Positions 47,070 through 54,763 of a stretch of 64,000 nucleotides of DNA are shown one piece after another (position 1 is the stretch's first letter; each line of letters begins with the position of its first letter). This DNA comes from Mesorhizobium sp. M2E.F.Ca.ET.219.01.1.1. Lineage in GTDB: Bacteria; Pseudomonadota; Alphaproteobacteria; Rhizobiales; Rhizobiaceae. Under the pieces are notes generated by a model. The model searched no databases, was not told where the DNA came from, and saw nothing but the letters and a program-made list of their open reading frames with translations. Made by a program: the position numbers and the translations under genes. Location: the NCBI RefSeq assembly GCF_004016445.2, contig NZ_SADT02000008.1, positions 291,257-355,256 of the forward strand. Reading direction: 5' to 3'.

Positions 47070-47098
47070 TGACGTACAGATAGCGTCTGTTCGCGTCA
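47070..47098. promoter_or_regulatory. Nested dyad between the XRE regulator and oxidoreductase
   Basis: ACAGA (47076-47080) and TCTGT (47086-47090) form an inverted repeat around five bases, nested inside TGACG (47070-47074) and CGTCA (47094-47098), slightly off-centre. It lies in the 131-base divergent gap, 18 bases before the regulator start. It is a likely operator for the XRE protein, which may repress both genes. Confidence 0.5.
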
Positions 47099-47115
47099 TA
47101 GGGGAGGCGATCAAG

Positions 47116-47937
47116 GTGAACCACATCGCAGGGGATACCGCGGCGCTCGCGGCAAATTTGAGGACCTTGTGCGATCGCCACGGGTCTGTCGCCGCTGTTT
47201 GTCGCAAATTAAACGTCAACCGGCAACAGTTTAACAAATATCTGTCAGGCGCCCATGTGCCGTCCAGTGCCAATCTGCGCACGATCGCGAATTTCTTCGG
47301 GCTGAGCGTGCCGATCCTTTTCTCCAACCCTGAGGAGTTCAGGACGCTCATTGACGGCAACTTTTTTCATGCGATGTCAACCGCGCGCCATTTGCCGGAG
47401 TTTGTCAACTTCCTGTCGAATATTGTCTTCGACGGAAGCGTGCAGGATTCGGAAATCCTGGGTGTCTATGACCGGTATCAGTTTTCGTCGATCTACAAAG
47501 GTTTCATTCTAAAGTCGGCATTTTGCCTTTATCGGAATAACAATTTTCTCCAGCATTACTATATCGAGAGGTTCCCGAGCTTCGACCGGCCGGGAAGAAC
47601 GGAATACGTCTTCAAGTACTACGGGTTCAGCTTCCCAGTTGCGGACCGGCTGTTTACGGCTGATTTCGAAGGCATCCAGAGCAATGAGCTCACCTTCGGT
47701 GTCTATGCCCAGGTTAAACGAAACGCGAAGCGTTTCATGTTCGGCATCGCCAGCGGCATTGCCGCCAACGCCTTCCGACAGCCCTATGCTACTAAGGTTG
47801 CCTTGCACTACAAGGGGCCGGGCCTGCTCCAACGCAGTCACCTCAAGGAGCTTACCGTGATTGACAGGAGCGATCCGGGCATCCCCAGGGAAGTGCTGCA
47901 GTATTTGGGTGACGGGTCGGACATGATCCAGATGTGA
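47116..47937 (+). CDS. XRE-type helix-turn-helix regulator with unknown C-terminal domain
   Basis: A 273-residue protein. Residues 8-65 form an XRE/Cro-like helix-turn-helix: LRTLCDRHGSVAAVCRKLNVNRQQFNKYLSGAHVPSSANLR-like sequence with FFGLSVPILF after it. The remaining 200 residues are rich in Phe, Tyr and Asn, with EILGVYDRYQFSSIYKG near 112-130 and many beta-strand-like stretches. I do not recognise this domain; it may bind a ligand. The start is GTG at 47116, with GGGGAGG upstream. It is divergent from the Gfo/Idh gene and probably controls it through the dyad. Confidence 0.8.
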   Translation: MNHIAGDTAALAANLRTLCDRHGSVAAVCRKLNVNRQQFNKYLSGAHVPSSANLRTIANFFGLSVPILFSNPEEFRTLIDGNFFHAMSTARHLPEFVNFLSNIVFDGSVQDSEILGVYDRYQFSSIYKGFILKSAFCLYRNNNFLQHYYIERFPSFDRPGRTEYVFKYYGFSFPVADRLFTADFEGIQSNELTFGVYAQVKRNAKRFMFGIASGIAANAFRQPYATKVALHYKGPGLLQRSHLKELTVIDRSDPGIPREVLQYLGDGSDMIQM

Positions 47938-48481
47938 CATGCGCACGAAGTGCATTGCTCGTCAGCTTTATGCTCGGCCGGTGGCCCTGCCGGTTCAATC
48001 GCTTCCCGAAATCGCCAACAAACCGACCACGCCACCTTCCGCTGGTCCGTCACGGATCTGATGGCGCCCTAGACGTACTAGGATCACAGCAAAGAGAAGG
48101 CGGGCAACGTGGTTGCCCGCCCTTCAATGTGACGAGAAGTCCTGGGAGGACGTCAGACAAGCCTCAGATTCGACTGGCCGATGGAGGCCGAAGCCCAATT
48201 CGTTGCTGTTCTGTTGTATGCGCGAGTTAACCCCTGACCCTGTGGGGGCGCAACTTCGCACGGACAAGGTTTGTGAAGCGACATTATGCATGACGGGCGC
48301 CTTCTAACGTCAGCTGGATCGGACTTCCACGTTCGAGGTTGTTGACATCATCGCAACTCAGCGCCGGCAGGTGAGGCTGATCGCCAGACCGCCCAAAGCC
48401 TGCATGAGCAATCACAGGCTATTGTATCCACCGTGAAAGTGGCCGGTAAGCTGTCGGTTCTTGACGTCAGTTTCTTGCGCT
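47938..48481. other. Gap between convergent genes
   Basis: About 540 bases between the XRE and phosphatase genes with no gene I can support. The only notable structure is the strong hairpin at 48099-48121, described separately. Open frames here are short and not protein-like. Confidence 0.4.
48099..48121. terminator. Strong hairpin, probable bidirectional terminator
   Basis: GGCGGGCAAC (48099-48108) pairs perfectly with GTTGCCCGCC (48112-48121) around a three-base loop, flanked by AA and CTT. A 10-base GC-rich stem between two convergent genes suggests termination, although no long T-run follows on either strand. Confidence 0.55.
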
Positions 48482-49273
48482 TTAGGCGTTCAGGATAAGC
48501 TCATTCAGAGCCAACCGATGCAGCGACGGCGTCGCCGCGGCAAGAACGGGGCCTCCTTCCTCAGCTCGCCCGCCATCGAGACGCGTGATCACGCCCCCGG
48601 CCTTCTCGATGATCGGGATAAGGGCCACGATGTCGTAGGGCTGCAGGGAAGGTTCAAGCGCTAAGTCGATCCGGCCCGCCGCCAGCATGGCGAAGGCATA
48701 ACATTCGCCTCCGTAGCGGGTCATCTTGACGGCGCTGTTCAGCCGCTCGAAGCCAGCTTTGAGATCGCCGTGAAAATGTTCGGGCGAGTTGGTGTGGAGA
48801 ATGGCGTCGGAAAGGGTGTCGATGCTACGCGTCCTGAGTCGCTGGGGTTCGCCGGCGCGCTGGCGCCAAGCCCCGGTCGTGTCGGCCCAGAACCGCTCGC
48901 CAATGTAGGGCTGGCTAAGCATGCCCATTTCGGCGTGGCCGCGATTGGTCAAACCGATGAGTGTCCCCCAGACGGGAATCCCGCAAATGAAAGGCCGCGT
49001 TCCATCTACGGGATCAAGCACCCAACGCCAGTCGCTGCCGCCGCCGGTTTCGCCGAATTCCTCACCGAGTACGGCGTGGTCGGGAAACTCCGCTATTATG
49101 GCTGAACGCAACGCAATTTCTGCTTCTCGATCCGCCTCGGTCACCGGATCAAATCTATATCCGGGCTTAGGCTTGGTCTCGACGGCTAGCTCGACCAGAT
49201 AGCGGGGCAGAGTTTCAGCATCCGCCAGATCAGCAAGACGGTGCAAGAATGTTGAGTCCGGTAGCTTCGACAT
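48482..49273 (-). CDS. Inositol-monophosphatase-family phosphatase (HisN-like)
   Basis: A 263-residue Mg-dependent phosphatase. The motifs are EADREAE near residue 46, GEEFGE near 70, WVLDPVDGTRPFICGIPVWGTLIGL near 83-107 (usual DPIDGT metal site), and the C-terminal WGDC-like region replaced by YGGECYAFAMLAAGRIDLALEP near 187-208. ATG 49273 follows GGAAGGAA. Proteins of this layout in alphaproteobacteria include the histidinol-phosphatase HisN, so that is a possible role, but no his biosynthesis genes surround it. It follows a decayed GMC gene. Confidence 0.85.
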   Translation of the reverse strand: MSKLPDSTFLHRLADLADAETLPRYLVELAVETKPKPGYRFDPVTEADREAEIALRSAIIAEFPDHAVLGEEFGETGGGSDWRWVLDPVDGTRPFICGIPVWGTLIGLTNRGHAEMGMLSQPYIGERFWADTTGAWRQRAGEPQRLRTRSIDTLSDAILHTNSPEHFHGDLKAGFERLNSAVKMTRYGGECYAFAMLAAGRIDLALEPSLQPYDIVALIPIIEKAGGVITRLDGGRAEEGGPVLAAATPSLHRLALNELILNA

Positions 49274-49305
49274 GATTTCCTTCCGATTATGCCATGCAGC
49301 TGCTT

Positions 49306-49720
49306 TTAGGGGCGGGCGCTCCGTCCAATTCTATATTCTCGCATCTGCGGTTTGGCGGAAATAAAGCCGTGTTTGGCCGTGATGAGAGGCGGCTGCCGCT
49401 CCGCGACCATAACGGCGATGCCGTTGGTGTTGCCGGAAACAGGAATTGGCCCGGCTGAATTGTCGCGACGCGAAGCTCATCGATCCCGTGAACGCGCAGT
49501 TCCGAGTGCGGTGCTCCTCCGGCGGCGGCCGCGTGCGTTGATCCTATGGCGCTCATGGGATGAGTAGACTGCTGGTCCGAAACGGGGAGAGGCCCTCGGT
49601 GCCATGCAAGTCATTGGCGAAGCGGCCGTGGGATTCGCAGCGCTTATACTAGGGACAGATGTCATTCCAGCCCCAAACCTTGGCGCCCGCGCATGCCAAA
49701 ATCTAGTCTCCAAAATGTGA
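49306..49720 (-). pseudogene. Decayed GMC oxidoreductase gene
   Basis: Two GMC pieces remain. About 49560-49720, in one frame, gives GAKVWGWNDICP, then a stop at the codon for the usual Tyr, then YKRCESHGRFANDLHGTEG, the segment after the FAD domain. About 49306-49500, in two frames, gives HSELRVHGIDELRVA and SGNTNGIAVMVAERQPPLI, the C-terminal active-site tail. The central 300 residues are missing, with frameshifts at the joints. It was a fourth choline-dehydrogenase-like gene. Remaining ends suggest recent decay. Confidence 0.8.
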
Positions 49721-49779
49721 GTAACCACAAGCCCGGTCACCATGACAGCATCTGCGCTGTCTCCGCTTCCGAACCCCGC

Positions 49780-50814
49780 TCAGGCTGCCTGAAGGCAGTG
49801 TCCCGCTTCCGAAGCCAGCCGACGAACTGCGCTCGCTGCTCGCGCGACCACCTCTCGTCGGAGATTGCCGGTCTGGACACTCGCGATGATGCAATTCGCC
49901 ACCTCGTCGACCTGGGGACCGGAAGCCAACAAAAGAAGCTCGACGCCAGCTTCCAGCGACGCTACCGCGGTTTCCGGGACGGTCCGGCCACGCAATGTCC
50001 CAGGCAGATCAAGATCGTCCGAAACGATCAGGCCCTGAAACCGGTGGGTCTCGCGAAGCAATGCCACCACCTTCGCTGAAGTCGAGGAAGGCTCGCCCGG
50101 GTCGATCGCATCGACGGGTATTGGTCCGGTCATGATGGCGCGCACACCCGCCGCAATGGCCGCGTCAAAGCATGTAAGATTGGGTCTGAGATCATGCAGC
50201 GCGGCAGTGACCGTAACGGCGGCGCTGTCATGGGGATCCTCGGGAACATGGGGATGGCCGGGAAAGTGCTTCGCCGTTGCCGCGACACCCTGGCTTTGTA
50301 CTCCGCGAATGAACGCAGAGGCGGCGCGACTGACGAGGTCGGCGTCCGCAGAGAAGGTGCGGTCACGCAGCCATGGGTTGCTCCCCGTCACCAGGTCGAG
50401 GACTGGTGCCAGGAAGAAGTTGACGCCGCATGCCCTTGCTGCGTGGGCAGCCTCGATTCCAAAATGCTCTATTTCGGCCTCCTTCATTTCCAGGACCTCG
50501 CGCGGGTGAGGAAGCTGGGGGGCAAGCTTGTGGAGGCGATGGACCCCTCCCAGCTCGTAGTCGATCGCGATCAGCACGTCACCAGCAAGCGACCGGGCGC
50601 GGTTGTGATAGTCAAAGAGAAGCTCTCGCGTCTCTGTTTGCTGCCTCTCTCTAGACATGCGACGCGCCACATATTCCTCGCGCGTTGATCCGAGCAGCGA
50701 AGCGACGCCGCCGGCATCGAAGAAAGACCTCGAGGCTTCCGTGAAATCAGCCCTTTCAAAGGCGGGCAGAAGTACTGCATAAGCGTCGCGTGCGATCTCA
50801 TCCACGTTGTGCAT
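49780..50814 (-). CDS. Glycoside hydrolase family 3 protein (NagZ-like)
   Basis: A 344-residue single-domain GH3 hydrolase, the size of beta-N-acetylhexosaminidase NagZ. LIAIDYELGGVHRL near residue 80 and the signature ATAKHFPGHPHVPEDPHDS near 185-203 are visible; the usual D-S-H dyad loop reads D-P-H, keeping the Asp and His. The nucleophile Asp is in FQGLIVSDDLDLPG near 260. No signal peptide is present, so it acts in the cytoplasm on imported sugar derivatives. ATG 50814 has AAGGA directly in contact, so GTG at 50805 is also possible. It is 91 bases from a Gfo/Idh gene on the same strand, a probable operon. Confidence 0.85.
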   Translation of the reverse strand: MHNVDEIARDAYAVLLPAFERADFTEASRSFFDAGGVASLLGSTREEYVARRMSRERQQTETRELLFDYHNRARSLAGDVLIAIDYELGGVHRLHKLAPQLPHPREVLEMKEAEIEHFGIEAAHAARACGVNFFLAPVLDLVTGSNPWLRDRTFSADADLVSRAASAFIRGVQSQGVAATAKHFPGHPHVPEDPHDSAAVTVTAALHDLRPNLTCFDAAIAAGVRAIMTGPIPVDAIDPGEPSSTSAKVVALLRETHRFQGLIVSDDLDLPGTLRGRTVPETAVASLEAGVELLLLASGPQVDEVANCIIASVQTGNLRREVVARAASAVRRLASEAGHCLQAA

Positions 50815-50905
50815 TCCTTATTGTTTCCGCCCTCAAGGCTTCGTCCGAACGAGACAGCTCAAACGACATCGGACATTCATTCATAGTTATTTACGGCATG
50901 TCTGC

Positions 50906-52075
50906 TCAGGAGCGGGGGAACGAAACCCATGACTTCGAAGCTGAAGATCCGACGCTGATCTCGGACAGCAGAACGCCCCGCAGCCCTTCGTACACATCCT
51001 GGATCGGCACGGGGAGCGCTTCTCGCCAGTTTCGGCCGGCTTCGAGCGCCGTTGCATAGTCGCTGTAAAGGACCGCAAGAGCTTCGAGGTAGCCTTCGGG
51101 GGACCCCGCCGGCAGGCTCGTCGCAAGCTTCGCGTCTGAGGTGATGTCGGCCTGGCCTCGACGGTAGGTAAGATCGCTTTGGCCGAGCCGAGACATAGTC
51201 AGCGTTTCCGGTGCCTCCTGACGCCACTCGAGAGTGGCCTTGGAGCCCACGATCTTGAAACGCAGCCCGTTGCGGTGGCCTGGCGCGGCAAGAGAGGACC
51301 ACAACACACCATTGGCGCCTCCCTCGAATTCGAGCTGAACAACATCGGTGTCGTCCAGTCCGAAGGAATCGACCGTTTGCATCAAATTGGCGCTGAGCGC
51401 GGTGCACCGAAGCCCCGAAACGAATTCGAGGATGTTAAAGGCGTGTGTTCCGATGTCCCCAAGCGCGCCGGTCGGTCCCGCCTTTGCGGGGTCGCCGCGC
51501 CATGTCCCGCCTTTGCCCAGCTTCGAGGGGTCGTTTACCAGCCATTCCAGGAGATACTCCACATGCATGAAGCGAACCTGTCCGATGTCGCCCGCGCGGA
51601 TGCGGGCGCGAGCATCTCGAACCATCGGATAGCCTGTGTACGTATATGTCACGGCAAAAAACGTCTCGTTTGCCGCCGCGATCCGCTGGAGCTCGCGCGC
51701 CTGCTCCGATGAGTGGACCAGCGGCTTTTCGCAGATGACAGGGATGCCCGCTTCGAGAAAGGACTTGCATGGCTCGAAATGGAGATGGTTAGGGGTAACG
51801 ACTATCGCGACTTCTATGCCATCATCGCGTGCCGCTTCAGCGGTAGCCATGTCAGTGAAGCTGGCGTAGATGCGGTCCCGAGCCACCCCAAGCGCCTCGC
51901 CGGCTTCAATGCTGGTTTGTCGGTCGGACGAGAACGAGCCTGCGACCAATTCGAAGCGATTGGTTAGCCGCATGGCAGTTCTATGCCGGCTTGCAAAGAA
52001 AGAACCTCGCCCTCCTCCCAACATGCCCGCGCGAAGGCGACGTCTGCCCGGGATGTCATCTGTCAGAAGATTCAT
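50906..52075 (-). CDS. Gfo/Idh/MocA-family oxidoreductase
   Basis: A 389-residue NAD(P)-dependent dehydrogenase of sugars or cyclitols. The Rossmann motif is MLGGGRGSFFASRHRTAM near residue 18, the catalytic EKP is intact in PVICEKPLVHSSEQARELQ near 110, and GGTWRGDPAKAGPTGALGDIGTHAFNILEFV near 190-220 carries the C-terminal domain's conserved D..H. ATG 52075 follows AAGGGG. With GH3 downstream and a DeoR regulator divergent, it likely handles a glycoside-derived sugar. Confidence 0.9.
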   Translation of the reverse strand: MNLLTDDIPGRRRLRAGMLGGGRGSFFASRHRTAMRLTNRFELVAGSFSSDRQTSIEAGEALGVARDRIYASFTDMATAEAARDDGIEVAIVVTPNHLHFEPCKSFLEAGIPVICEKPLVHSSEQARELQRIAAANETFFAVTYTYTGYPMVRDARARIRAGDIGQVRFMHVEYLLEWLVNDPSKLGKGGTWRGDPAKAGPTGALGDIGTHAFNILEFVSGLRCTALSANLMQTVDSFGLDDTDVVQLEFEGGANGVLWSSLAAPGHRNGLRFKIVGSKATLEWRQEAPETLTMSRLGQSDLTYRRGQADITSDAKLATSLPAGSPEGYLEALAVLYSDYATALEAGRNWREALPVPIQDVYEGLRGVLLSEISVGSSASKSWVSFPRS

Positions 52076-52577
52076 GGATCCCCTTGCGTAATTGGCCCGG
52101 CTCTTATCGGGCCTGGAAAGACAGGTGTCGCACGTCGCTCAATCCGGCAGCGGCAGCGTCATGATTAAAGTCATCCTTCCACTCGCTGAATCGAGCGACA
52201 AGTTCGCACGGCGCCAATCAGTGACGCACAGTGATGCGATCGGTGACGCCGTTCGGTCGACCGAATGAGACGCGAGCGCTCCATTGCGATCGCCGCAACC
52301 ACATCATAGGGCTCAACAATGCGCCAAACGCAGGCATCTCCTGGAGGAGCAACGGCGTCCACGCGATGAGCTAAGAATCGGTCCTGCCGGGGTTGAAGTG
52401 CATTCCAAACCTCGTCGGCAGGATCAACTGCCGAGTCGCCCGCAGGCACGCGGTCCTGTCGTTCAAGGGGGGTGTCGGTTAACGATGACGTTGCAGGGTG
52501 AGGCGCTTGGGATTTATATCCGCTGGGCACGACCCGAAGAGACAACCGGCTAGGGTCGCCGTAGGGACTTCTGGACA
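52076..52577. promoter_or_regulatory. Divergent gap with a tandem GTGAYGC array
   Basis: The 502-base gap between the Gfo/Idh and DeoR genes holds GTGACGC at 52221-52227, GTGATGC at 52231-52237 and GTGACGC at 52243-52249, spaced 10 and 12 bases, about one helical turn each. DeoR-family regulators often use short direct repeats, so this is a candidate operator array. Beyond it I see no gene; a minus-strand open frame covering most of the gap has no recognisable domain. Confidence 0.5.
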
Positions 52578-53336
52578 ATGCTTGCAGAAGAACGCCAAGA
52601 GATCATTCGCGACAGATTGGCCGAGCATGGCAAAGTCCTGGCCAACGCGCTTGCGCTCGAGTTCCGCGTCTCTGAAGACACTGTGCGGCGCGATCTGCGC
52701 GATCTTGCCAGGGCCGGACTTTGCCGCAGGGTCTATGGCGGAGCCTTGGCCAGGGCGTCGGAGGCCAAAGCCGGGCCTGAGCGGTCGAGGACCTCGACCA
52801 CGGATCTGGCGCCGCTGGCTGCCGCCGCAGCGAAGCTCGTTCAACCAGGCGCGACGATCATGACCGACCACGCAGCGCTTAGCGTTGCTTTTGCCGCCGC
52901 TTTACCTCGGCACCTGTCTTTGACGATCGTAACAAATTCCCCACATGTCGCGAGTGCCCTGGAGGGGCACCGTCAAGCCAGCGTCGTTCTTGTGGGCGGG
53001 CTTTATGACCAAGGCAAAGGATGCTGTCTTGGAACCGCCGCCATTTTGCAATTGGAGCAGTTCAACGCCGACATCTTTCTTGTCAGCGATTGCGCGGTCC
53101 ACGCTTCCGTCGGATTGACCGCATTCGATCTTGCCGACGCCGAAATCAAACGGGTCATGTGTCGCCGAAGCGCCGTGCGGATTGTTGTCGCTACGGCCGA
53201 CCGTATGGCGAAAATCGCTCCCTTTCAGGTTTCGGGACCTGATGCGATCGATCATATACTCGCAGCCCGCCAGCTTGATGCCGAGACCCTCGAACCGTTT
53301 CGCCGCCAAGGCACGCTTATCGACCACATAGGCTGA
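52578..53336 (+). CDS. DeoR-family transcriptional regulator
   Basis: A 252-residue DeoR/GlpR repressor. The N-terminal helix-turn-helix is RQEIIRDRLAEHGKVLANAL, then FRVSEDTVRRDLRDLARAGLCRRVYGGAL at residues 28-57. The sugar-phosphate-binding ISOCOT-like domain follows, with TIVTNSPHVASAL near 115 and VVLVGGLYDQGKGCCLG near 136; DADIFLVSDCAVH occurs near 168. Such proteins sense phosphorylated sugars. It is divergent from the Gfo/Idh and GH3 genes and 47 bases before a convergent TIM-barrel gene. Confidence 0.9.
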   Translation: MLAEERQEIIRDRLAEHGKVLANALALEFRVSEDTVRRDLRDLARAGLCRRVYGGALARASEAKAGPERSRTSTTDLAPLAAAAAKLVQPGATIMTDHAALSVAFAAALPRHLSLTIVTNSPHVASALEGHRQASVVLVGGLYDQGKGCCLGTAAILQLEQFNADIFLVSDCAVHASVGLTAFDLADAEIKRVMCRRSAVRIVVATADRMAKIAPFQVSGPDAIDHILAARQLDAETLEPFRRQGTLIDHIG

Positions 53337-53382
53337 AGGCTGCGACAGATCCTTCGGGCCTTCCCTCCATCCCGCCGGATCA

Positions 53383-54267
53383 TTAACCAGCGACAAGATC
53401 CTGCATCAGGATTTTCAGATCGCGCGCCACTTCGTAGCTGTCCATCTGATGCTGCTTGTTGCAAAACAGCTCGCAGCTCCACCAGCTATCGTAACCGGTC
53501 GCTTTCACGGCAGCCACCCATTCTCTAAGGTTCAATACGCCCTTGCCCGTTTCGACATCGCGGAGAATAGGCTCGTTGGGGATGCCGCCGGTGAACGCAA
53601 GAGAGTCACAGATGTGCACTCCGTAGATGAGGTCTTTGTCCAAGCGCGAAATGCGTTCCGGGCCGTCGCCGGAGGTGTAGCAGTGCCAGAAATCGACGAC
53701 GAGGCGTATGTTGTCGCGTGCCGCCTTCCTTATGGTGAGAAGCTGCCTGTCAATCGTGTTGAGTGGGGTCCAGGACAGCGCCTCATGGTAGATGACCAGG
53801 TTGCGTTGGGCGGCGATGTCGGCGACGGCTGCCAGCCCTGACGCCGTGATGTCGATCTGCTCCTCGAGCGGCAACCCGACGACGCCTCGGTATAGATCCG
53901 GGTGCCTGGTGCTGGCCTCGGGACCGAGAGCCGCGAGACTGACTGGACCGGTGATGACCTGAATGCCCTTCGCTCCAACCGACACGGCAAGTTCCGTCAA
54001 TTCTTCCGCGTCCCTCAACAATGCTTTGCGGGCATTGCCGTGGCGTTCCACATCGAGAAGAAATCCGATGCCTGGAATGAACGTGTCACCGATCAAGCGA
54101 CGCAGCTCCTGGACAGTGAAGCCGGCGTCCAGAAAAGCACGGATCTTGGCCCCGGAGGCTTCCAGCCCGTCAAAACCAAGCTCGCTCGCAATATCCACAT
54201 CAAGGGCCAGCGTGCCGTGTCGCGCTACGAGAGCATGCAGGATAATCTGGTTCCGCTTCATCGTCAT
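53383..54267 (-). CDS. Sugar phosphate isomerase/epimerase (AP-endonuclease-2 TIM barrel)
   Basis: A 294-residue TIM-barrel protein of the xylose-isomerase-like/AP endonuclease-2 group, which isomerises or epimerises sugars or 2-keto sugars, usually with a divalent metal. Metal-binding positions fit NLVIYHEALSW (Glu) near residue 160, LVVDFWHCYTSGDG (Asp, His) near 190, YGVHICDS (His) near 218, and WWSCELFCNKQH (Glu) near 265. The ATG at 54267 has no clear ribosome-binding site. It reads away from the ThDP-enzyme operon with 496 bases between them. Confidence 0.87.
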   Translation of the reverse strand: MTMKRNQIILHALVARHGTLALDVDIASELGFDGLEASGAKIRAFLDAGFTVQELRRLIGDTFIPGIGFLLDVERHGNARKALLRDAEELTELAVSVGAKGIQVITGPVSLAALGPEASTRHPDLYRGVVGLPLEEQIDITASGLAAVADIAAQRNLVIYHEALSWTPLNTIDRQLLTIRKAARDNIRLVVDFWHCYTSGDGPERISRLDKDLIYGVHICDSLAFTGGIPNEPILRDVETGKGVLNLREWVAAVKATGYDSWWSCELFCNKQHQMDSYEVARDLKILMQDLVAG

Positions 54268-54502
54268 TTTGTGCCCGTCACTTCGTATTCACGACCGGGT
54301 TGTGCCGAATGCCAAGTCCCTGCCGGATCACCACGGCCGGCATAAAGCCTCGTCATTGCCAAGGCTTCTTCCGCGCCAGGTTGCTATGGTTGCTCATGGC
54401 TTCGGCGGTCGCAAGCCGACTACCTGCGCGATCAAGACATATCGCCTCCCCAGGGGGAACTGCGCGGCAGTCCGAATTCGTGCGCGACGTATGATTCCAA
54501 TC

Positions 54503-54647
54503 GCGTCACATTGCGCCAAAATGGCTGCCAAGGAAGGCAAAATGGCTGCCGATCAAAAAGCGCCTGCCATGCGGCCGCCTTCGCGGCCTACGGAAGCTGC
54601 CCCATCCTATCTGTCGCAATGCTTCTTTCTCGGCGCGTCACATCGCG
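54503..54647 (+). promoter_or_regulatory. Repeat-rich divergent region upstream of the ThDP-enzyme operon
   Basis: Within the gap 54268-54763, CAAAATGGCTGCC occurs twice, at 54517-54529 and 54538-54550, exactly 21 bases apart, or two helical turns. GCGTCACATTGCG (54503-54515) recurs as GCGTCACATCGCG (54635-54647). The core GCGTCAC is the reverse complement of the GTGACGC array before the DeoR gene 2.3 kb away, which raises the possibility of a shared regulator. The remainder of the gap shows no gene. Confidence 0.5.
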
Positions 54648-54763
54648 TCTATTAAAGCTACCCTGCGAACTTGTCGCACAGCCACAGATGACTGCTTACT
54701 AGGCGCATGGACGAGGATCATATCCACAATCGCCTCGCCAACAAAAGACGAGAGGGTCGAACA

